From assembly GCA_937892105.1 (NCBI GenBank), contig CALAUZ010000235.1, positions 1 to 23,031 of the forward strand: a stretch of 23,031 nt of DNA, in the 5' to 3' direction. The notes beneath the pieces were generated by a model. It saw only the letters and a program-made list of their open reading frames with translations. It did no database searches and had not been told where the DNA came from. This DNA comes from an uncultured Fretibacterium sp. (lineage in GTDB: Bacteria > Synergistota > Synergistia > Synergistales > Aminobacteriaceae). The position numbers and the translations under genes were made by a program. Shown piece after piece: positions 6,754-15,537 of the stretch (positions are counted from its first letter, which is position 1; every line of letters begins with the position of its first letter).

Positions 6754-8628
6754 CTAGAATTTCGCCGCTTCCTGCCCGGCAATCCTCCCGAATATCACGA
6801 AATCCGCTACAGCGTTTCCGCCAAGCCTGTTTCCGCCATGAACTCCGCCAGTAACTTCGCCTGCCGCGAAAAGTCCTGGTATAGCCTTGCCATCAGCCCT
6901 GAGTACCCGCGTCTTCGGGTCAATCTTCAGGCCTCCCATAGTATGATGAATACCTGCTGTTACCTTTATTGCGTAATACGGTGCTTTGTCGAGCTGTTGA
7001 GCAAAGCTCGTGCGTCCAAATTCAGGATCGCTCCTTTCAGCAACATTTTTGTTCCACGTTATCATTGTCTTGTCTAGTTCTTCCGCAGGAACTTCGATTG
7101 CCTTTGCAAGTTCGTCATACGTATTCCCCTGTTTCGTGTAACCACGAGCTATGTAGCCTTTGATTACGTTTGAAGCATCTGCCATCTTCTGATCAACAAT
7201 GAGCCACGAGAAAGAGCCTGGCTGCGCAATTTCCGCCGCACTCACTGCGTCTCTTGTCGATGTCTCATCGGTGAAACGTTTGCCATCGCTGTTCACCAGT
7301 ATTGCGCCGTCTCCCCTCAGTCCTTCGGTGATTAGTGCTGAAGTGTCATACTGTACTGTAGGATGAATCTGTACCTGCTTCATGTCAACTACTGCTGCTC
7401 CAAGCTCCTGAGCCATTACGATCCCTTCGCCTGTTGCACCTGGAGCATTGGTCGTCATGAAGCCTTCAAGTTTGGGATTGAGTATCGCTACCATCTTGAG
7501 ATTTGCCCCAAAGCCTCCTGTAGCAAGAATTACTGCCTTAGCGTTCACGGTGATTTTTCCGCCGTCCTTGCCCGCTGCCGTAATGCCCGATACTTTCCCG
7601 CTATCGTCTGTGAGAATTGATGCCGCCCTCGTGTCCGTCAATATAGTGATATTCTGGCGGGATTTGCACGCTGTCTCAAGTCTGGGAATCATATATGCTC
7701 CGACTGATACAACCTTCTTTTCTTCATCGAGCGGCCTATGTATCCTCTTCACCGATGCTCCACCAAATGCTCCGACTGACGAAAGGTCAATATTTATCGT
7801 CTTCAGCCAGTCGATAGCTCCGGCAGCATTATCAGCAAAAGTCTTCACAAGAACAGGATCATTGATGCCATGACCTCCGATCATCGTATCAAGCTCCATA
7901 AGTTCGACAGTGTCAAAATATCCCTTCGGGTCAGCCTGGTATGCTTCCCACTGTGATTTTACGGTCTCGGCCAGTTCAGTGATTGTCTTGTTGTCCGCAA
8001 ACTTTTCGGCAGCTTTCAGTGTCCTCTCAACACCGGCAGTCTCCTTGAACTCGTTGGAATCCTGAAAGGCTGTCTTTCCGGCGTTCATTCCTCCCGTAGC
8101 ACGTACAGAGTTTCCGCCGACAATGGGCTGCTTCTCAACGAGGACAACTTTCTTTCCTGCATCTGCTGCTGTTATTGCTGCAACCATTCCTGCACCGCCG
8201 GCACCGATTATCACAACGTCAGTGTCGTAGGTCTTGTCTTCAACTGCGACAGCACCTGAAGCACTCTTGAAGTCATTGGGATTTACCCCTGCGGCTTTGA
8301 GGGCTTCTTCGGCGGCCTTGAGGATACCTGTTGAGCTTATTGTCGCGCCTGTTACGCCGTCAACATTGATACTGTTCTTCGCAACCATTTCGGCTGGCAT
8401 TTTCTCCAGTGCTACAGAACCGATACCCTGTGTTTCCTTTGGCCCAGACGCTGAGACTGCGGAAATTTTCCCGTCCTTCAGGCTGACGTTCACGGTTATT
8501 GCACCCGGCCCGCCAAAACCGTCCGCTGTTCCTGTGCCTGTGAGCGCACCTTTTCTTCCCTGCTGAGTGATTACCATGATAGCAATGATTACTACAGCAG
8601 AAACAAGAGCAAATACTTTCTTTTTCAT
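6754..8628 (-). CDS. Secreted FMN/FAD reductase, fumarate/urocanate reductase-like
   Basis: This 624-residue extracytoplasmic flavoenzyme reduces an unsaturated acid such as fumarate or urocanate as an electron acceptor. A hydrophobic segment (about 4-20) after MKKK serves as signal anchor. Residues about 40-112 are an FMN-binding domain with the flavinylation motif DGVTGAT (90-96), in which Thr96 would carry covalent FMN added by ApbE. The FAD domain follows: GAGGAG (142-147) with the acidic end VVLVEKQ, then GGNSVRATGGMNA. Active-site blocks include GKRFTDETSTRD, GIHHTMGG and GEVTGGVHGGNRLGGNAV, carrying the Arg and His residues used for substrate binding and proton delivery in fumarate reductases. 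There is no heme domain, so electrons must arrive through FMN. AGGAGG precedes the ATG. The substrate cannot be fixed from sequence alone. Confidence 0.85.
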   Translation of the reverse strand: MKKKVFALVSAVVIIAIMVITQQGRKGALTGTGTADGFGGPGAITVNVSLKDGKISAVSASGPKETQGIGSVALEKMPAEMVAKNSINVDGVTGATISSTGILKAAEEALKAAGVNPNDFKSASGAVAVEDKTYDTDVVIIGAGGAGMVAAITAADAGKKVVLVEKQPIVGGNSVRATGGMNAGKTAFQDSNEFKETAGVERTLKAAEKFADNKTITELAETVKSQWEAYQADPKGYFDTVELMELDTMIGGHGINDPVLVKTFADNAAGAIDWLKTINIDLSSVGAFGGASVKRIHRPLDEEKKVVSVGAYMIPRLETACKSRQNITILTDTRAASILTDDSGKVSGITAAGKDGGKITVNAKAVILATGGFGANLKMVAILNPKLEGFMTTNAPGATGEGIVMAQELGAAVVDMKQVQIHPTVQYDTSALITEGLRGDGAILVNSDGKRFTDETSTRDAVSAAEIAQPGSFSWLIVDQKMADASNVIKGYIARGYTKQGNTYDELAKAIEVPAEELDKTMITWNKNVAERSDPEFGRTSFAQQLDKAPYYAIKVTAGIHHTMGGLKIDPKTRVLRADGKAIPGLFAAGEVTGGVHGGNRLGGNAVADFVIFGRIAGQEAAKF

Positions 8629-8688
8629 GACAGTATTACGCCTCCTAAAAATTTTAATGGATATTGGTTAGTATATAACATATTGAGA

Positions 8689-8694
8689 TATAAT
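8689..8694 (+). promoter_or_regulatory. Candidate -10 box for the mscS-like gene
   Basis: TATAAT lies 39 bases before the TTG start of the channel gene, in the 104-base gap between divergent genes. The best -35 candidate, TTGGTT (8664-8669), is 19 bases upstream, slightly too far. The reductase promoter must occupy the same gap on the other strand; TTGCAG (8719-8714 on the minus strand) is one possible -35 for it. Confidence 0.4.
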
Positions 8695-8732
8695 CACGGG
8701 AAAATTTTTCATACTGCAAAGGAGAATTTACA

Positions 8733-11006
8733 TTGTCGAAAAAATTATTGTTCCCATTCATCATGCTGCTTCTAATCATGATAACCCCATCAGCTTTCTA
8801 TGGCGCAGAAACTCAGGAGATGGCCTCAGATTACGTAACCAGAATACAGAACGAGATAAGCTCTGACATCTCCAAACTCAGGACATCGCTTGAAACTGAA
8901 CTCGAAGGCATGAAGCTGGACAGCCCCGATATTGCCCGCCGCATTCAGGAACTCGCTGTCCTCACGGAAAAAGCCTCTGACGACATGGCCGCATGGGGTT
9001 ACACTCCCGAACAGGAGGAACTTCACCTGAGCATACTATCAGAGTTAAGCATTGCATATTCTGCATACGGTGCGCTGCTTCAAGGGACGGCAAACAAGCC
9101 TGCTACTTCTGACGATATATCATCATTGGGAAACGTCCTTTCCCCTGACATAAACGCCAGCGATACTTTGAGGCAGGAAATCACAAAGGTATCACGCGGA
9201 CTTGATGTTCAGGTTTTCTATTTGCAGTCGAAGATAAGCAAACTTAAACTCTACCTAGCCGAAGCGTCTGCTCTCAGCAAACAGCTCAAGTCAGCTCAGG
9301 AAGGCGGAGAAGCTCTTGGACTTCCTCATACGCACATTCTTGACCTTGAGAGCGCAAGGATTAACGCGGCACTTTCACGGCTTCAGGTTCGGGCACAGAA
9401 GGCAGTTTTCGATACTAACGTTACTGCCATACAGCGTCTAAGAAGAAGGCTGGCTGACATACAGGATAAATTGTCTTTCCCGCAGGAACTTCTTGACGCA
9501 AACATCGAAAAGTTACAGGCAAGACTGGCAGATCTTACAGAAGAAATGAAAGCGGCAAGGAAAGCACTTGATTCCGCAAATTCATCGCTCATACGTGCAA
9601 GGGCGGCTTTAACATCGTCTGACGCAAACACGTTTACTAACGCTTCAACCACATACACAGCCAGAAATGTAAGGGTCAACTACTGGGAATACATAGTCTC
9701 TATGCTTGATGATGAAATCTCCTTAATCCGCGAGGCTCAGGACATATGGCGGAAGAGGTACAAGCTCTTTCATGACCAGCTATCGGGCGAGGAAATCTGG
9801 AAGCTGCGTGAGGAGTCTGAAACGAGAATACAGGAATTACAACGCCAGCTTGACGGTATAAGAACGACGGAGAACTCAATCCTTCGTCAGATTGAGACAA
9901 CTCAGGCACAGGCAAACGCTGAGGGAGTTTCCGGGATAATTCAGCAGAACATTCTTCAGGCCGTAGAGAACCAGCGCAAAATAATATCCGACATATTCAA
10001 CCGTTACGAGGCATTAATCCCTAACGCTGTATTCCTTGAGCAAAGGCTTAACGCTGAGGCAAACGACAATCTGAGCGCATTAAGGCTCGCAGAAAAGGTA
10101 AGGTCTTTCAGCTACGATACGGTGAAGAACTTCTTTAACACAGAGTTATGGCAGGGTGAAGGATATTCTGTTACTGTCGGGAAACTGGTCATATCAATAT
10201 TAGTATTCCTTTCAAGCTTCTTCCTTAGTTCATGGGGAAGCAACTGGATAAAACGCAGGATAATGCGTCGTGCCAAAGCCAGCATAACAGCCGCAAATGC
10301 AATACAGCGCATAGTGTTCTATGTATTATGGGTAGCGTTTGTGCTTATCGCTCTGAACATTGTGGATATTCCGTTGACAGCGTTTGCGTTCATGGGCGGT
10401 GCTATGGCGGTTGGATTAGGCTTCGGAATGCAGAACATCTTTAACAACCTCATAAGCGGTTTCATCGTAATATTCAGCCGTCCATTCAAGGTCAACGATA
10501 TCATAGATGTTGCTGGAATGCAGGGAACTGTAGAGGATATAGGTTCGCGTTCAACGAGGATAAAGACGTGGGACGGTTTCGATGTAGTACTGCCGAACAG
10601 GTATTTCCTTGAAAACAGCGTAACAAACTGGACAGGTTCAGACATCAAAAAGCGCGAAATCCTGAAAGTCAGCGTGTCATATGACGCAGACAGCCGAAAG
10701 GTTGAGAAATTATTATCCGATGTCGTGAACGGTCATTCAAAGATACTGAAAGACCCTGCACCTTTCGTGATATTCAAGAATTTTGGTGCTGACGGTCTCG
10801 AATTTGAGGTTTACTACTGGATTGAACTGCGGAAATCCTCAGGGCTTAAAGTATCCAGCGACATGCGGCATCATATATCGGCACTGTTCAAGCGTGAAGG
10901 TATTGATATCCCGTATCCTCAGAGGGTCATACACATTGCGGAGAAGTTTGCGGAAACGGAATGTGAGGAGACTGCTCAAGAAGGCGACGTGCAAGAGAAT
11001 GCCTGA
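8733..11006 (+). CDS. Large MscS-family mechanosensitive channel with long periplasmic coiled-coil domain
   Basis: This 757-residue membrane protein probably opens under membrane tension to release solutes. A signal peptide (about 1-25, ending SAFYGA) leads to a periplasmic region of about 450 residues rich in Leu, Ala, Glu and Gln heptads, predicted as coiled coil. Three transmembrane helices follow (about 484-503, 523-545, 548-572). The third is the pore-lining helix, FAFMGGAMAVGLGFGMQNIFNN, with Gly/Ala packing. The MscS beta domain follows (FSRPFKVNDIIDVAGMQGTV, then RIKTWDGFDVVLPNR), then the cytoplasmic alpha/beta domain. The layout matches the MscK/MscM group but with fewer helices. 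Translation starts at a TTG with AAAGGAG upstream; no ATG is better placed. The stop overlaps the yerC-like gene. Confidence 0.88.
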   Translation: MSKKLLFPFIMLLLIMITPSAFYGAETQEMASDYVTRIQNEISSDISKLRTSLETELEGMKLDSPDIARRIQELAVLTEKASDDMAAWGYTPEQEELHLSILSELSIAYSAYGALLQGTANKPATSDDISSLGNVLSPDINASDTLRQEITKVSRGLDVQVFYLQSKISKLKLYLAEASALSKQLKSAQEGGEALGLPHTHILDLESARINAALSRLQVRAQKAVFDTNVTAIQRLRRRLADIQDKLSFPQELLDANIEKLQARLADLTEEMKAARKALDSANSSLIRARAALTSSDANTFTNASTTYTARNVRVNYWEYIVSMLDDEISLIREAQDIWRKRYKLFHDQLSGEEIWKLREESETRIQELQRQLDGIRTTENSILRQIETTQAQANAEGVSGIIQQNILQAVENQRKIISDIFNRYEALIPNAVFLEQRLNAEANDNLSALRLAEKVRSFSYDTVKNFFNTELWQGEGYSVTVGKLVISILVFLSSFFLSSWGSNWIKRRIMRRAKASITAANAIQRIVFYVLWVAFVLIALNIVDIPLTAFAFMGGAMAVGLGFGMQNIFNNLISGFIVIFSRPFKVNDIIDVAGMQGTVEDIGSRSTRIKTWDGFDVVLPNRYFLENSVTNWTGSDIKKREILKVSVSYDADSRKVEKLLSDVVNGHSKILKDPAPFVIFKNFGADGLEFEVYYWIELRKSSGLKVSSDMRHHISALFKREGIDIPYPQRVIHIAEKFAETECEETAQEGDVQENA

Positions 11007-11280
11007 AAATAATTCATGGCACAATGAACAGACAGATAATTTATGCCGTGCTTTCATGAAGCTGAATGACATTGAGGGTGTTTACGCATTTCTTGAGGAT
11101 ATAGCGTCAATCGGGGAGATTAAGGCAATGGCACAGCGTCTTGAAGTTGCGGGGCTTCTGAACGATGGGAAAACTTATCCTGAGATTATGCGTGATACAG
11201 GTGCTGGCACGGCAACAATAAGCAGGGTAAGGAAGTGCCTTGACTACGGAGCGGGAGGCTATAAACTGGTTCTTGCGTGA
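10999..11280 (+). CDS. YerC/YecD-type TrpR-like helix-turn-helix protein
   Basis: This 93-residue protein belongs to the TrpR-like YerC/YecD family of small all-helical DNA-binding proteins. The family hallmark order is visible: LCRAFMKLNDIEGVYAFLED, then EIKAMAQRLEVAGLLNDGKT, then the helix-turn-helix YPEIMRDTGAGTATISRVRK (60-79). In TrpR the equivalent turn contacts operator DNA; the ligand and targets of YerC proteins are largely undefined. The start at 10999 overlaps the channel gene's stop (ATGCCTGA), which indicates translational coupling, as no strong ribosome-binding site is present. Reading the frame further upstream would only enter the channel gene. It could regulate the channel or the downstream transporter, but that is speculation. 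Confidence 0.85.
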   Translation: MPENNSWHNEQTDNLCRAFMKLNDIEGVYAFLEDIASIGEIKAMAQRLEVAGLLNDGKTYPEIMRDTGAGTATISRVRKCLDYGAGGYKLVLA

Positions 11281-11347
11281 AAGGAAAATCACAACGGCAT
11301 GATAAAATATTCAGCAATTCAAATCCAAAGTAGGAGGCATATATACC

Positions 11348-12316
11348 ATGAAGAAAATCATCACCCTTTCTCTGGTTCTGGCCATGCTCTTAACGTGTGC
11401 GTCATTCGCTGACGAAAAAGCAGGAATGCCCGGCGGTTCACGTCTTGTCTGCACGACAGGCGGAGCGCAGGGAACATATTACGGTTTCGGCGGAGTGCTT
11501 GCGGGAAAAGTCGGCGAGAAGACATCAACCACAATCACTGCCATAACATCAGGCGGCTCAAAGGCGAACATTGAGGCAATGGACGATGGGGACGCTCAAT
11601 TAGGCTTTGTACAGTCGGACGTAGGGGCATACGCTTACAGGGGAACGAGGCTGTTCGATGACAAGATTACGGGCTTCTCGACAGTCGCAAACCTCTACAT
11701 GGAGCAGGTACAGATAGTAACGCTTGACCCTGCAATAAAGACAGTTGCCGACCTTAAAGGCAAGAATGTCTCAGTAGGCGCGGCGGGTTCAGGTGTCTAC
11801 TTCAATGCTGTTGACGTTCTCGAAGCATACGGCCTCGACATCGACAAGGACATTAAGCCCACGTACCAGTCATTCGGCGACAGTGTGGAAGCACTTCAGG
11901 ACGGGAAAATTGACGCGGCATTCATCGTTGCGGGTGCGCCTACAACAGCGGTAACTTCACTTGCGGCAACAAAAAAGGTCTACCTTGTAGGCTTTGACGA
12001 TGAGCATGTAATGAAGCTGATTGCGCAGTCCCCTTACTACAGCATGAACGTGATAAAGAAGGACGTTTACGGCACAGATGATGATGTCGTAACGGTTGCT
12101 GTTGGAGCGGTTGTAATTGCGCGCGATGACGTTTCCGAAGCTGACGTGTATAACTTCATGTACGGAGTTTTCGAGAATGTCGAGGAGATTACGGCGGCAC
12201 ATGCTAAGGGTGCGGAACTCGACCTTAACTTTGCGGCATCATATACAGCAGTTCCCTATCATGCCGGAGCAGTAAAGTATTTCAGCGAGAAGGGTATCAA
12301 GGTTGCGGGAAAATAA
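11348..12316 (+). CDS. TRAP transporter substrate-binding protein, TAXI family
   Basis: This 322-residue periplasmic protein captures a small organic acid or amino acid for the TRAP permease downstream. The signal peptide is MKKIITLSLVLAMLLTCASFA, with cleavage likely before DEK. The mature protein starts with the TAXI pattern LVCTTGGAQGTYYGFGGVLA, followed by TAITSGGSKANIEAMDDGDA and LGFVQSDVGAYAY. The second lobe has DLKGKNVSVGAAGSG and GKIDAAFIVAGAPT. Length and order fit the family, whose known ligands are mainly glutamate and related dicarboxylates or amino acids; specificity cannot be read here. GTAGGAGG precedes the ATG. The gene follows the yerC-like gene by 67 bases, and the permease is 84 bases downstream, past a hairpin. 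Confidence 0.9.
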   Translation: MKKIITLSLVLAMLLTCASFADEKAGMPGGSRLVCTTGGAQGTYYGFGGVLAGKVGEKTSTTITAITSGGSKANIEAMDDGDAQLGFVQSDVGAYAYRGTRLFDDKITGFSTVANLYMEQVQIVTLDPAIKTVADLKGKNVSVGAAGSGVYFNAVDVLEAYGLDIDKDIKPTYQSFGDSVEALQDGKIDAAFIVAGAPTTAVTSLAATKKVYLVGFDDEHVMKLIAQSPYYSMNVIKKDVYGTDDDVVTVAVGAVVIARDDVSEADVYNFMYGVFENVEEITAAHAKGAELDLNFAASYTAVPYHAGAVKYFSEKGIKVAGK

Positions 12317-12341
12317 TTCCGTGAAGGACTGGTAAACTTTA

Positions 12342-12380
12342 GGGGCGGCTGTGATTGATTTCATGGCCGCTTCTATTTTT
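12342..12380 (+). terminator. Attenuator-like hairpin between TAXI binding protein and permease
   Basis: GGGGCGGC (12342-12349) pairs over 8 bases, two of them G·U, with GCCGCTTC (12366-12373), followed by TATTTTT. It lies 25 bases past the binding-protein stop and 20 bases before the permease start. Partial termination here would make more binding protein than permease, as is usual for binding-protein-dependent transporters. Confidence 0.65.
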
Positions 12381-12400
12381 AGGAAGGAGGAATAATTTTT

Positions 12401-14464
12401 ATGAGCGATACAGATTTGACACGTCAGGATATTGAGCAGATTGAAGCTGATGTTGACGCTGTAATGAAGAAGTATGACCGCGAATCTAACGTAAGAATAT
12501 GGGAGGGAACTCCGGCTGTAATAGTGAGGTGGCTTTCGGCTCTGTTTTCGCTGTACTGCATATATGTTACGCTGTTCAGTACGGCAATGCCCGAAATAAG
12601 GCTTAATGTTTTTCTCGGCCTCATACTGATTATAGGCTACCTTCATTACCCGATACGCAAGGCATCAGGCGGCATAAAGCCGGGACTGAATGACAGCCTG
12701 TCGATACCATTGACGTTTGACACGACACCGAGAGTGAACTCGATACCGTTCTACGACATAATAATAATGCTTGCCGGAGCGATACCGTTCTTCTACTTCG
12801 CAATGAACGCCGAGAGCATAATCAAACTTGCACTCCGCGTAACAAGCCCCAGAAATCCAAATTATCATCTCATGATTACACTTGCTGTACTGGCCATACT
12901 GTCTGCTATGGAACTGTGCCGCCGCTGTGTCGGAATTCCAATACTCTGTGTTGTCGGAGCATTGATGGTGTATGCGTTCTCTACTGTGAGATTTGGGAAG
13001 GTGATATACGATTTATTCTATTCTACAGGAGACGGCCTCAGAAGCACGCCGATTGAAGTCTGCGCAAAATATATCGTTGTGTTCATCATATTCGGCGCAT
13101 TTCTGGAACGCACAGGAATATCAACGTTCTTCATCAACCTCGCAAACGCAATCGCGGGAGCATCGGCTGGAGGCCCTGCAAAAGTTGCGGTAATATCATC
13201 AGCATTATGCGGAATGGTATCGGGTTCGTCAGTTGGAAACACCGTAACAACAGGAAGCGTAACTATCCCGATGATGAAGAGGACGGGTTACAGGCCGGAA
13301 TTTGCTGGAGCCGTTGAGGCTGCTGCTTCAACTGGAGGGCAGATAATGCCGCCGATAATGGGGGCTGCTGCGTTCCTGATGGCTGAATACATGGGCATTC
13401 CGTATTCACAGGTTGCATTGAAAGCGATACTGCCTGCGGTGCTTTACTTCACGGGAATATATATTGCTGTCCACCTTGAGGCAAAGAAACTCGGTCTCAA
13501 AGGCATACCGAAAGAGGAACTTCCCAGAATAATATCGCTTCTGCCAAAGATATACCTGCTTCTGCCTCTGATAATTCTTGTCGTAATGGTGTCGATGAAC
13601 ATTTACACAATGCAATTTTCTGCGGCGATAGCGATTGGGTTTGCAATTCTTGTTGGACTTCTCAACAAGGACGAACGTATTACCCCTAAGAAGATTATTG
13701 ACGCTCTTGAAGCCGGAGGACGCGGAACGATAACAGTAGCTGTAGCGTGTGCAATGGCAGGACTTGTTGCGGGCTGCATAACGTCAACGGGACTTGCCAG
13801 CGAATTAATCACGATGGTAGTGAACGTTTCGGGCGGCCATGCGTTTATTGCGCTGGTTCTGACGATGGTATGCTGTGTCATTCTGGGAATGGGAGTTCCT
13901 ACGACCGCGAATTATTGCATAATGGCGGCGACATGCGCACCAATTCTGATGGCACCTGCGATAGGTATCGAGAAGATATGCGCACACTTTTTTGTGTTCT
14001 ACTTCGGGATTGTGGCGGACATTACTCCTCCTGTAGCATTGGCGGCGTATGCTGGGTCTGCAATCGCTAAGGCTCCCCCTATGAAGACGGCTTTCAACGC
14101 TACAAAGCTGGCAATAGGAGCATTCATTGTGCCGTATATATTTGCGTTCACTCCTGCGATGCTGTTTGAGAACGTTCAGCCGATTATAGCGATTACGGGG
14201 GCTGGAGCTGTATTGACGCAGATACTTGTTGGACTTGAGATTGTGTTGATTTGCGGGACGGCATTGCTTGGGATATTCGGGGTTGCGGCGAGCCTCAACG
14301 GGTATCTATTCACGCCGATGAATGTGATACTGAGAGTGATAATCTGTGCCGGAGGACTGAGCATGTTGGTGCCTGGAATTGTGAGCGACCTTGTGGGGTT
14401 AATGCTTGTGGGTTTTGTGTTTACGGTGCAGTACATGAAGGGTAAAGCAAGTACTGTGGTGTGA
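12401..14464 (+). CDS. TRAP transporter fused permease (small and large subunits joined)
   Basis: This 687-residue inner-membrane protein imports the solute brought by the TAXI protein, driven by an ion gradient. A soluble N-terminus of about 45 residues is followed by the four-helix DctQ-like part (helices near 46-64, 68-86, 122-140 and 165-190), then the twelve-helix DctM-like part. The large part shows the family features: FGAFLERTGISTFFINLANA, SGSSVGNTVTTGSVTIPMMK, GGQIMPPIMGAAAFLMAEYM and, in the second half, GMGVPTTANYCIMAATCAPI and FGIVADITPPVALAAYAGSA. These Gly/Pro-rich stretches line the transport path. Fused permeases of this kind always go with TAXI proteins, as here. AGGAAGGAGG lies 8 bases upstream of the ATG. 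A good terminator follows the stop. Confidence 0.9.
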   Translation: MSDTDLTRQDIEQIEADVDAVMKKYDRESNVRIWEGTPAVIVRWLSALFSLYCIYVTLFSTAMPEIRLNVFLGLILIIGYLHYPIRKASGGIKPGLNDSLSIPLTFDTTPRVNSIPFYDIIIMLAGAIPFFYFAMNAESIIKLALRVTSPRNPNYHLMITLAVLAILSAMELCRRCVGIPILCVVGALMVYAFSTVRFGKVIYDLFYSTGDGLRSTPIEVCAKYIVVFIIFGAFLERTGISTFFINLANAIAGASAGGPAKVAVISSALCGMVSGSSVGNTVTTGSVTIPMMKRTGYRPEFAGAVEAAASTGGQIMPPIMGAAAFLMAEYMGIPYSQVALKAILPAVLYFTGIYIAVHLEAKKLGLKGIPKEELPRIISLLPKIYLLLPLIILVVMVSMNIYTMQFSAAIAIGFAILVGLLNKDERITPKKIIDALEAGGRGTITVAVACAMAGLVAGCITSTGLASELITMVVNVSGGHAFIALVLTMVCCVILGMGVPTTANYCIMAATCAPILMAPAIGIEKICAHFFVFYFGIVADITPPVALAAYAGSAIAKAPPMKTAFNATKLAIGAFIVPYIFAFTPAMLFENVQPIIAITGAGAVLTQILVGLEIVLICGTALLGIFGVAASLNGYLFTPMNVILRVIICAGGLSMLVPGIVSDLVGLMLVGFVFTVQYMKGKASTVV

Positions 14465-14474
14465 AGTTTTGTTG

Positions 14475-14513
14475 TCCCCTGTCTGAGAATGGCAGGGGAT
14501 TTATAGTCTTCTT
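14475..14513 (+). terminator. Rho-independent terminator after the TRAP permease gene
   Basis: TCCCCTGTC (14475-14483) pairs with GGCAGGGGA (14491-14499) around a 7-base loop, then a T-rich stretch (TTTATAGTCTTCTTT). It ends the plus-strand transporter unit, facing the convergent prs gene. Confidence 0.8.
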
Positions 14514-14521
14514 TATTTACA

Positions 14522-14551
14522 CAAAATTTACCCCCAGCATTACACCAGGGG
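14522..14551 (-). terminator. Probable terminator after prs
   Basis: On the minus strand, CCCC (14551-14548) pairs with GGGG (14534-14531), extended inward by G·U-rich pairs to a short GTAAT loop, and followed by TAAATTTTGTG. It lies 21 bases past the prs stop. The inner stem depends on three wobble pairs, so it is weaker than its convergent neighbour. Confidence 0.5.
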
Positions 14552-14571
14552 CAATATTTATCTCACATCAT

Positions 14572-15537
14572 CTACTCGAACATCTGGCTGATAGGTTCCT
14601 CCCCATGCACCCTCCTTATCGCCTCAGCAAACGCAGGCGCAATCGACAGCTGCATTATCTTCCCGGTCATCTTCTCCGGCGGAATCGGTATCGTGTCTGA
14701 GAATATCAGCCTCTCAATCGCCGACTTCCCGATGTTCTCCATCGCATTCCCAGAAAGTACCGCATGTGTCGCACACGCAAATACCTTCTCGCAGCCCCTG
14801 TCCATCAGTCCGTCCGCAGCATGGCATATCGTACCGGCCGTGTCTATTATGTCGTCAACAAGTATCGCCGTCCTGCCCTTGATGTTCCCAACAATGTCCA
14901 TCACTTCCGAAACATTCGCAACATCATGGGAGCGTCTCTTGTCTACAATCGCAATATCAACATTCAGCTTCACAGCAAATTTACGCGCCCTCGCTACTCC
15001 TCCTACATCAGGAGAAACTACAACAACTTTACCAGCTTTCAGATCGTCTGCAAGAAAATTCTTGAAGTATTCCGCAAACAAATTCATCGCCGTCAAGTGG
15101 TCAACAGGTATGTCGAAGAAACCCTGTATCTGCCCAGCATGAAGATCCGCTGTTATTACCCTGTCAACTCCTCCATGCGCAAGAAGATTTGCCACCAGCT
15201 TGGCCGTTATTGGCTCTCTGGGCTTGGCTTTCCTGTCCTGACGGCAATACCCAAAGTACGGAATTACAGCGTTCACGTAATGTGCCGATGCGCGCTTCAC
15301 TGCGTCCGCCATTATCAGAAGGTTCATGATACGTTCATTCGTCGGTGAACATGTCGGCTGTATGATGAAGACATCTGCTCCCCTCACACTCTCGTTGAAC
15401 TTTATCCCAGTCTCGCCGTCCGAAAACTTAAAGCTCTGAACGTCCGCTAATGGCACTTTGAGTTCATTGCTTATTATTCTGGCAAACTCTGGGTGCGCGT
15501 TTCCTGCTATTATCTTGAGGCTGTTTCCTCTGGACAT
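14572..15537 (-). CDS. prs: Ribose-phosphate pyrophosphokinase (PRPP synthetase)
   Basis: This 321-residue cytosolic enzyme makes PRPP from ribose 5-phosphate and ATP, feeding purine, pyrimidine, NAD, histidine and tryptophan synthesis. Key sites are in place: FSDGETGIKFNESVRG (38-53), the flexible catalytic loop YCRQDRKAKPREPI (97-110), the metal-binding ADLHAGQIQGFF (130-141), the Lys/Arg-containing KRRSHD (200-205), and the PRPP-binding loop VDDIIDTAGT (227-236). Length is normal for class I enzymes. The start overlaps the glmU stop (TAATG), so translation is coupled. A joint glmU-prs unit is a common arrangement in Gram-positive bacteria and some other phyla. Both gene products serve nucleotide-sugar and nucleotide supply. 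Confidence 0.97.
   Translation of the reverse strand: MSRGNSLKIIAGNAHPEFARIISNELKVPLADVQSFKFSDGETGIKFNESVRGADVFIIQPTCSPTNERIMNLLIMADAVKRASAHYVNAVIPYFGYCRQDRKAKPREPITAKLVANLLAHGGVDRVITADLHAGQIQGFFDIPVDHLTAMNLFAEYFKNFLADDLKAGKVVVVSPDVGGVARARKFAVKLNVDIAIVDKRRSHDVANVSEVMDIVGNIKGRTAILVDDIIDTAGTICHAADGLMDRGCEKVFACATHAVLSGNAMENIGKSAIERLIFSDTIPIPPEKMTGKIMQLSIAPAFAEAIRRVHGEEPISQMFE

Noticed and set aside
10783..11280. A longer version of the YerC-like protein (165 codons)
   Set aside because: The extra N-terminal part overlaps the end of the channel gene in another frame and has no family similarity; the start at 10999 gives the normal length.
12401..14464. Many long open frames opposite and across the TRAP permease gene
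   Set aside because: They are shadows of one strongly supported membrane protein; none has a ribosome-binding site or known motif.
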